From: Paragyromitra xinjiangensis
Lineage: Eukaryota; Ascomycota; Pezizomycetes; Pezizales; Discinaceae
Length of the DNA stretch: 64,000 bases
Assembly: GCA_038503065.1 (NCBI GenBank)
Contig: JBCAMK010000007.1
Coordinates: 186,001-250,000 of the forward strand
Direction: 5' to 3'
The notes under the pieces were generated by a model. It made no database searches, had not been told where the DNA came from, and worked only from the letters and a program-made list of their open reading frames with translations. Below are positions 57,154 to 64,000 of the stretch, in pieces. Position numbers and translations under genes: made by a program. Every line of letters begins with the position of its first letter. Positions within the stretch are counted from its first letter, which is position 1.

Positions 57154-60100
57154 CCTCAAAAAGCGGACTCGTGGGACCGCTTCATCAAGAAACACCCAGG
57201 ATTTACAAGTCATTAATTTTCCTTTCTCCCTTTATTCTAACCATTTAATCTTTATGCTTCCAGGCACATGAGGTGCACCTTCTTTCCTTTGTTTTAGGAA
57301 TTTAACCATTTTCCTGCATACTACTGTATCTATAACATGTTGCAGTGTCAAAAGACATTAATGTACCATAAATTATAAAATATATAAAAGCGTGGCCAAA
57401 TATATACCCAAGATCTTATAAATTGCTATTTGGGTGGAGTTAAGAGGTGGTACATAACGTATAACTCTTGCACTAGTATTGCCACAATGCACCAATGTGG
57501 TCGGGATCCCGCACATATAGAGAATGATCTTCACGAAAGTCTCAAAACTTGTCAGGTGTCCTTGCAAGCTATAACTCAATCAGTTGCTACTCGCGATCCA
57601 AGTATTTATCTAAGTTAATGCGCATGTCTAGGCAGAGTTTCAGGTATACTCACCAAATCCATAATAAATACTACTTCCTTCTAGCTGGACTCAATGGTTC
57701 GACTTTTAGTTACTTCAGGCGGGGCATCAAAAGTCTACTATTTTATTTGTTCGTTTCTTCATAATCGGGCGAGGGCCACCATCTACGGGATGAAAGACAA
57801 ACCTCAGCAAATCCACAGCTAGATCAAGGCTGCAGGTTACTATTAGAGTGATACAGAGGAAAAAAATAATTTCAAGGCAATTCCCAACGCCTTGGACCAT
57901 GTATGCCCAAACAAGGCCGTGCCACGTCGCTTGAGGTGGAGAAGCCCTTGGGCCCCGATAGCCATGCCTAGAATACCTCGTCGTGATAAAAATGGGTTTG
58001 GCAGCTGCGCATGCTATCACATCATGTTCATGCACGGGCCACAGCCAAGTATTTTGGCGTTTTTCTGCCTTACTTACAATCGACTCCTAAGTTCTCGATA
58101 TTGAGCACACCAAATATTAGTTCTACCCGGCAGACTCAGTATTGGAATTTCAACCCGTGATATCACTATTACTCCCTAGCAGCTGTAAACGCTCTAGCTC
58201 GGTACAGTCGCTCCTAGGTCAATGACGAGACTGGACCAGTGACGAACAGGGGTTTAGAGAGGAGTAAAGCAACGATTATTAATGGCTTAGAGCCAGATTT
58301 TCCTGCTGTTCAAGCCCTGTTCGTCGCTGGCCTAGTTTCGTCGTCGACCTAGGAGCGGCTGTATATATCAGTGACCGACCCTGACTACTTAGGTTTTTAT
58401 TCAATAATACCCCGCTCTAAAGGAATATCTCAGGCAGCTTTTGCGCCTCCCGTCCCCAGGAATCGCGCTATAGTATGCTGCATCAATACTCTACCTACTC
58501 GAATGGATAACGCGGGTAGATCGATAACGCGGCCTTTCGAAATCAGACTAGATCTGCATGCATACCAACTTCTACTTCTTTAGTGTAGCAAAGTCAATCA
58601 GAATGCCACAAGCAGAACACCAAAAGGTCCACAGCACAGATTTTGTGGTGGGATCCGAGAGTATGGTTCTCTAGCGCTCGGGCCGCCCGAAAAATGTGAT
58701 TACGGAATAAGTTGGGGAGCAAATACCTGCTGAAAGATGTGACGAGAGTAAAATTGGTAGCGACCATCACACCTTATAATTTCAAAGGTACCGGCGACAT
58801 AATTCTAATTCTCCAGCAACCAGTACTACCTTGATTATCATCAGAGGAAACCCTAGAGTAAACACCTCCAGAGAAAAATCTATAGTTTGCAGTTGGTTAC
58901 GTTTGGATTCAGTAGAGTTGCATTGGTTGCGGTAGAGACCTACCCCCGTCACGATCACTGACTCAAATTTCGGTTCACCAATCCATTGGGCTGGTGAATT
59001 ATGCAGCTAATAAATCAAATCACTGGCGTTCGGATCGACAACTCATCCTATTCCTCACGGCTTTGTTGATAGCTGACACGGGTCTCTGGGCTTGGAAAGA
59101 TGTAAATTTTCTAACAGCCGAATTTTTTTCCACCTTACCAAGGTTTTGAGATAACTGAACACAAGATGTCAAGCGAATTGGCATTGCAGGAGAGTGTCTT
59201 GGCTTAGAAACCGATTGTCTGAGACATCTTGGCACTTGCGAAAGTTTCAGCACTGCAGCCAACTTGTCGCCGAGCAGAGTTGACCACTCAACCAGGCCTC
59301 CCTAATATTTTTTTCTTCTGCAGCAAGCCATGATCCTCCCCATCATCACATGCACACAACCTAAAAGAAGGAGAAGAAAAAGGATGGGGTCGGGTAGAGG
59401 CTGTATGATGATACTGCAATCTATTCCATAATCTGGTACAAAATGCTGCCCCCCAAAGTGGCGGTGGCTGGACACAGAATCGTAGCTTAGTCAATTGGAA
59501 ACCAACCAATCAAAATCTAGCCCTTTAAAGGGGGCAGCTTTACCGGACTATGGGCTACTGCTAGGCAAGGCGAATTTTAGCTTCTCGAACTAAGCCCAAT
59601 GTGTACTGACTGATTGCAGTTGAGCCTCAAACCCGAACAGCGCTTGCGAAATGGGTCAGGTTCGCATACCACACAAAGTTGTACCGAGTATATGATTTTA
59701 TATGGGGTTCAAAGACGCTTTGCAAACATCATTCATTCACGAGTGACGGGCGCAACTTCCATCCTGCGATCCCAGATCGTGTCTACTCACTATTTCCCTG
59801 CTTTTGAAGTACCCAAGGACCCACACTCTAGAAAAAAGCGTCCGCTATACCTTGTTATCTGATTGGCTGAAAAGTGATGAGGCTACATTACAGGCTCGGT
59901 TTCATGCGCAGCGCGCATAAATTTGACCACGCCCTCATAATTATGAAGATTTTAATCTACAGCATACACGATAGATCTCTTGCTAGAGAACTCCCCTCAA
60001 GCAGACACCCCAACTCGACTGCGAATATTCTTTACTACTCCTATTTCCGTTTCGTTGGGAGTCTTTCCTCCTTTGGGCAAGATATACTCTAAGATACTGT

Positions 60101-60402
60101 GCTGAAAAGTCCATTTCGCTGAAAGGTTCTCATTCGCTGATTTGACTTAGTGTTATAAATAAGGTAATAAGATAGAGTTAAACTTAATATTCAAAGGTTA
60201 ACGATAAACCAGGGAGCCACAAACCGCGTACGTCACCCGGGGGAAAGGCCGAGACTAGCCCTATGGCGGAAATACACGAAGCATACGCCAGCCCATGGGG
60301 GCTACTTCTGGCTGGTGAAAATGAAAGTATCAGATCTTGCTCCATATCTCACTACTGTTTAAAATCTTTTGTTAAAAAACTTTAATAGAATGTGAAGTAG
60401 CT
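57154..60402. other. Intergenic region with one MITE
   Basis: No supported gene; the frames are short and featureless. It contains one mariner-like MITE at 58205-58361 (listed separately). Confidence 0.5.
58205..58361. mobile_element. Short Tc1/mariner-like MITE (157 bp)
   Basis: Near-perfect terminal inverted repeats of about 48 bp start CAGTCGCTCCTAGGTC on the left and CAGCCGCTCCTAGGTC on the right (read inward), flanked by TA on both sides (58203-58204, 58362-58363). The inner parts of the arms also match (GACGAGACT/GACGAAACT; GTGACGAACAGGG/GCGACGAACAGGG). There is no coding capacity. The TA duplication and CAG start fit pogo/Fot1-type mariner elements, which could move it from elsewhere in the genome. 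Confidence 0.8.
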
Positions 60403-61460
60403 TTGCTACAAGAACGATACGCTGTAGAGCAAAAGCCCGCAATTTGGCTACAATCTCTATACTGGAGCGGGATCTCAGCACCTCGGCGACAAGTTAAAAC
60501 TAGGAATAAATCATCTACGACATCCTTAGCCCTCATTCTCCTCATGGTGGGATGTGCTCAGGCTGTAAATACTACATTTGACGATATCCTCAACAATCTT
60601 GGAACCGACTTAGCTCCCCTACTCGCATTATTTGGCGAACAAGTGACCAACCAGTACCTCAGCGAGTCTTTAAACTTGTTCGACAATTTTATCTTTGCTC
60701 TTGCCCCTCTAGGTATCATAACCGCTATGGTGTCCGCGATTCGAGTTTCAGGCAGTTCCAAACTCCGGACACTTATTGGTAGAGCAAAGGAAAGCCGGGG
60801 TATCGTGGAGGCTGAGGTCATGTCATCCACATCACCAGACGTTTGTGAGTTGTGGAATGGTAAAGGCGTCGCCAGAGTTCTTGGATCACCAGTTCTTCTT
60901 CAGCTCATTTATGTGCCAAGCGATGCACAAGCGGATATCACTGAACCCGAAATCTATACATTTGCTGAAGCCGTTAAGAGAGAGATGTATACCAGTGAAT
61001 TGGATACAGATCTGGAGAGTCCATGACCCCTCGAATCTCATCCTCCTAACCTTTCCCTTAATGTTAGGCAGCACCTCGGCGCGGCCACGAAAGCATTGTC
61101 CGACTTCTTCTAAAGGCTAAGGTGGATGTTGATTCGTCACCTGGAATCGTAGGGCAAACAGCTCTAGCTGCAGCAGCTGGAAGTGGACATACAGAAATCG
61201 TCCAAATCCTCCTAGACGCTGGGGCGGATGTTGATGAGCTATCTAATGAAGGACGGCAAACAGCACTACAAGCAGCAGCCGGGAATGGATATGAAGAAAT
61301 CGTTCGGACACTGTTGAATGCTGGGGCGCACGTTAATCTTATAGCCGCAGCAGATGCTTTTTAGAGACCTACCTTAAAGAGGGCCATTTCGAGCGGCCAT
61401 GAAAAAAATCATCTCTATGCTTAGGGGTGCTGGGGCGGAATGAGCCGAAAGGGAATGAGG
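60403..61460 (+). pseudogene. Ankyrin-repeat protein with conserved fungal N-terminal domain, truncated
   Basis: A possible ATG lies at 60544 (MVGCAQAVNTTFDDIL); the frame is open upstream to 60403. The N-terminal domain reads ALFGEQVTNQYLSESL, FALAPLGIITAMVSAIRVSG (membrane segment) and SSTSPDVCELWNG, the pattern found before ankyrin repeats in many filamentous fungi. An intron ending at TTAG (about 61069) leads to ankyrin repeats: RRGHESIVRLLLKAKVDVDS, GHTEIVQILLDAGADVDEL and GYEEIVRTLLNAGAHVN, then a stop at 61364. Downstream, a frameshifted relic (RAISSGHEK, about 61377-61440) matches another repeat. The usual long ankyrin tail is missing. Likely a decayed member of an expanded family. 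Confidence 0.6.
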
Positions 61461-61521
61461 GAAGGGGCTACAAAGCCTAGGTGAGCCCCATACAAGAAAA
61501 TGGAGAGTGGAGTGAAGATGA

Positions 61522-61818
61522 ATGAGTAATATTAAAGAGACACGTCATTGCGAATCGAAGGTATTCGATCTTGCCTGGGGGTGGGTACAAGTTAAGCTTC
61601 GTAACCCAAGAAACCCTCTACAATCCTTAGCTGTAGATTTTCTTTGGTCGGATATTTCGTGTTTTCACTATTTCATTGGGGTCAATTCAAACCAATATTT
61701 TTCAACTGGGTTGATTCTTAATGTTCGAGGTGATGCGGCACATTTAAATTTAGCAGAGGCAAATGGATGGGAAGATGAAGCAAATGAGCCAGGATTTATA
61801 TGGATGAGCCAAGTTTAA
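61522..61818 (+). CDS. Small hypothetical protein
   Basis: Met at 61522, 98 residues (MSNIKETRHCESKVFDLAWG...). Contains SKVFDLAWGWVQVKLRNPRNP and DAAHLNLAEANGWEDEANEPG. No recognised family; it may be a fragment. It lies between the decayed ankyrin gene and the histidine kinase gene. Confidence 0.25.
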   Translation: MSNIKETRHCESKVFDLAWGWVQVKLRNPRNPLQSLAVDFLWSDISCFHYFIGVNSNQYFSTGLILNVRGDAAHLNLAEANGWEDEANEPGFIWMSQV

Positions 61819-62094
61819 AGATATATCAGAATGGTGATAATACTTAAAGGGCTGGGAGGGGGAGGGACCAGTTGGCGAATAAACATATGATTGAATTCAT
61901 TCCAAATTAATCTCTCGTGGAGGAATTTTGTATATACATCCTGAACTCCGACTACTCCGGAACATTAGCCAACGCATGCTCTGTAGGAAAAGGTCTCGTG
62001 ACCAATATCAAAACTCTGCCACCCCTACTCCCAATCCCGGGATCCTCCCTACGAAGAATATTAAGACCTCCGTATCCTCTTTTCACCCAAATAC

Positions 62095-64000
62095 CTATGT
62101 CCCCCCATTCGAACAGTTGGGTCTGAGCTCTGGGGGTCTGAAATCCCCCAACTTCCTCAAGAGACCGTCAAACCTCACCAAAAGGTCTACAATCCGAAAT
62201 GGTTTTGATATCGCATCGTCCTAAATACAAAAATTGAGCAACCCAGTTCACTAAACAAACTAAACAAAAAAACAAGTTGAGACCTACCATCCCAGCTTCC
62301 GTCATCTTCGCCACCTGCTCCGGCCTTGCATTCGCGCTGATGCCCATAATAGGCACGTGCTTCTTTACCTTCCCCGATCGTTCCATCTCGCGTATCTTTA
62401 GTGTTGCAGTGTTTCCATCCATAACTGGCATCTCCATATCCATTAAAACGATATCAATACTAATACCGCCATCCTTCACAAACCCAGATTGAGCAATAAT
62501 CCTTAATGCCTCTTTCCCATTCCCGGCAACATGCGTCACGCATCCCTCTTTCCGTAACTGACGCCGAAGTACTTCTTGGTTGATGAGGTTGTCCTCCACG
62601 ATTAGCACATTATAAGACAATTGTTTCCTCGCACTCGTATCCACCTCCAACAACTTCGACACAGGGTACGACTTCATTGTTAGCCCTCCTCCTGCAACTA
62701 CACTAGACTCAACCGCCAACTCCTCGAATTTTGGAGGCCTCTCGTTAGGTTTTATCGTCGGTTGATGTGGACTTGCTTTAGGGTTAGTTGGGCAAGATGA
62801 CCTTCGTGCTTTAATGTAAAACGAAAAAGAGCTCCCTTGCCCTTCTTCTGAGTAGACTCCTATTTCTCCCCCTTGTATGCGGCATAATTGGCGACAGATA
62901 AAGAGACCTAACCCTGAGCCACCGTAGATGACATGTGTTCGAGGGACTTGTTCAAATCGCTTAAAGAGTTTCTTTTGCCACTCCTCGCTAATCCCAATTC
63001 CGCTGTCCTAAAAGACGAGTCAAAAAATATAACGACAAATGATGGAGATATGAAAGAGGCATACTTTGACGGTGACGAGTACGTAGACTACTTCTCCAGA
63101 GCCCCAGTCTGTATGGGCTGCGTCTTGAGGCTGAAGGCTTTCGCAACCATGATATGCCACAGCTCCATGACAGGTTGGTCTCTCTAGTGAAGCACCAAGT
63201 CTGGTTGTGATCTCCCGTCTACCAGCTTGAAGGGAGGTGAATTTTATAGCGTTTGTTATGAGATTCATCTGACAGTTCCAGCTCACCGAGTTAGCCAAAA
63301 ATTGTAAACCAGAAAACTGAGAAGACTTTACCAAAATTTGAGAAAACCTAGACGGGTCTGCTTTAATCCAATCCACATTAAGTTCGTGGTAAGAGTCTTC
63401 AAGCTAATCCAAACCAAATTTTCATGTCAATTTAGTGCCCCCCTTTCCTGCCATACCGGTATTCTCTACCGGTGATAATACGAAATCAGGAATAGCAAAA
63501 CCATACCAAGTACTTCAATGAGATTCCCTTAGCCTGCAGCTCCGGCTGAAAGATCTTCATGATCTGACTAATGGACTCATGAATTTGCACATCCACCGGC
63601 ACAACACTCAACAGCATCGAATCCAACTTGCTCAACGTGAGAACGTCATCGATAATCCGCATCTATAATTTTGCCACTTCAGTCAGCAGCTCACCCAAAA
63701 AAAACCCCACCTCCACCTCTCGTCAGGGAATTTTCAAAAATTTACAAAATAACAAAACAAACATCGATTGTATCATGTCGTATTCATGATGGTGGCTATG
63801 CAAACCTGATGCTGCACGCAAACCAGAATTGTCGAGGCAGAATCGATCATTTCTTCAACATCTAGCTCTTGCTCCCCGTTACCTTGGAACTCCATCAATG
63901 CGCCTAGAATACCATCCGCACATTGCAACGTTGCCGAAAAAGGATTCCTCAACTCATGCGAAAAAATATCAATGAAATTCTCCTGCTGGCGCCTCCTCTC
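62095..64000 (-). CDS. Hybrid histidine kinase, C-terminal part (runs off the window)
   Basis: Minus strand, 5' end beyond the window. H-box: NFIDIFSHELRNPFSATLQ, with the phosphoacceptor His codon at 63956-63958. HATPase: KADPSRFSQIL, NLITNAIKFT (N-box) and EWQKKLFKRFEQVPR...GGSGLGLFICRQL (F/G2 boxes, about 62.9-63.35 kb). Receiver domain: YNVLIVEDNLINQEVLRRQL, VLMDMEMPVMDG with the phosphoacceptor Asp, and PIMGISAN. A final intron (62221-62287) joins EAGM to DDAISKPFRIVDLL, giving the invariant Lys (SKPF), and the gene stops at 62095. Such proteins pass phosphate from kinase His to receiver Asp, then to an HPt protein. Further introns lie around 63.0, 63.25 and 63.4-63.8 kb and are not fully mapped. 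Sensor domain unseen. Confidence 0.85.

Noticed and set aside
1..64000. tRNA, rRNA or CRISPR features
   Set aside because: No cloverleaf with A/B boxes, no rRNA core sequence and no spaced-repeat array with unique spacers were recognised; the repeat arrays present are direct tandem repeats.

Overview
The window is fungal nuclear DNA: genes have many short introns (about 50-80 nt) with GTAAGT/GTATGT donors and CTAAC-type branch sites, and the recognisable families are filamentous-ascomycete ones (DUF6699 protein, Mup1-type permease, hybrid histidine kinase, ankyrin protein). A Leotiomycete-like member of the Pezizomycotina is my best guess, with low confidence. No tRNA, rRNA, LTR retrotransposon or CRISPR array was recognised.

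Layout. 1-9.7 kb: mostly empty, with a tail-anchored hypothetical protein (5.5-7.2 kb) and a frameshifted GNAT acetyltransferase (8.6-9.55 kb). 9.7-46.2 kb: a nest of DNA transposons that I rebuild as follows. E3 (9694-46176) is the outer CACTA/Tnp2-type element, with matching subterminal GGCATC-type repeats at both ends; it encodes a Tnp2 transposase (+) and divergent minus-strand genes. E1 (12613-22269) is a Plavaka-type element inserted in the E3 minus-strand gene; it has ATCAGCAAAAA termini and a 4-bp GCAC target duplication, and its removal restores the host reading frame. E2 (24360-41300) is a 16.9-kb Plavaka-type element inserted at the 5' end of the E3 Tnp2 gene; it carries a SNF2-family ATPase, a possible restriction-endonuclease-fold protein and a DUF6532-like protein beside its transposase. 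B (27281-29359) is a non-autonomous element with the same terminal sequence, sitting inside an intron of the E2 transposase, and built around a 40-bp minisatellite open in all three forward frames. 46.2-64 kb: ordinary chromosome with a DUF6699 gene, a large hypothetical gene, an intact Mup1-type permease gene, a 157-bp mariner-like MITE, a decayed ankyrin gene and the 3' part of a hybrid histidine kinase.

How the pieces fit. E1, E2 and B share the terminal sequence ATCAGCAAAAA, but each has its own internal or subterminal word (E1 CTCC-A-GGAG and ATCCT; E2 GCGGAC-C-GTCCGC and GTCCC-A-GGGAC; B GGGCGAC). This suggests a common cleavage site combined with element-specific DNA binding. E1 and E2 both carry a DUF6532-like gene, so that protein is a candidate conserved accessory factor; the SNF2 ATPase and the nuclease-like gene are seen only in E2. 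E1 is clearly decayed (several frameshifts). The E2 and E3 transposases are nearly intact, each spoiled by one visible in-frame stop, and E2 insertion also separates the E3 Tnp2 start codon from the rest of its gene.
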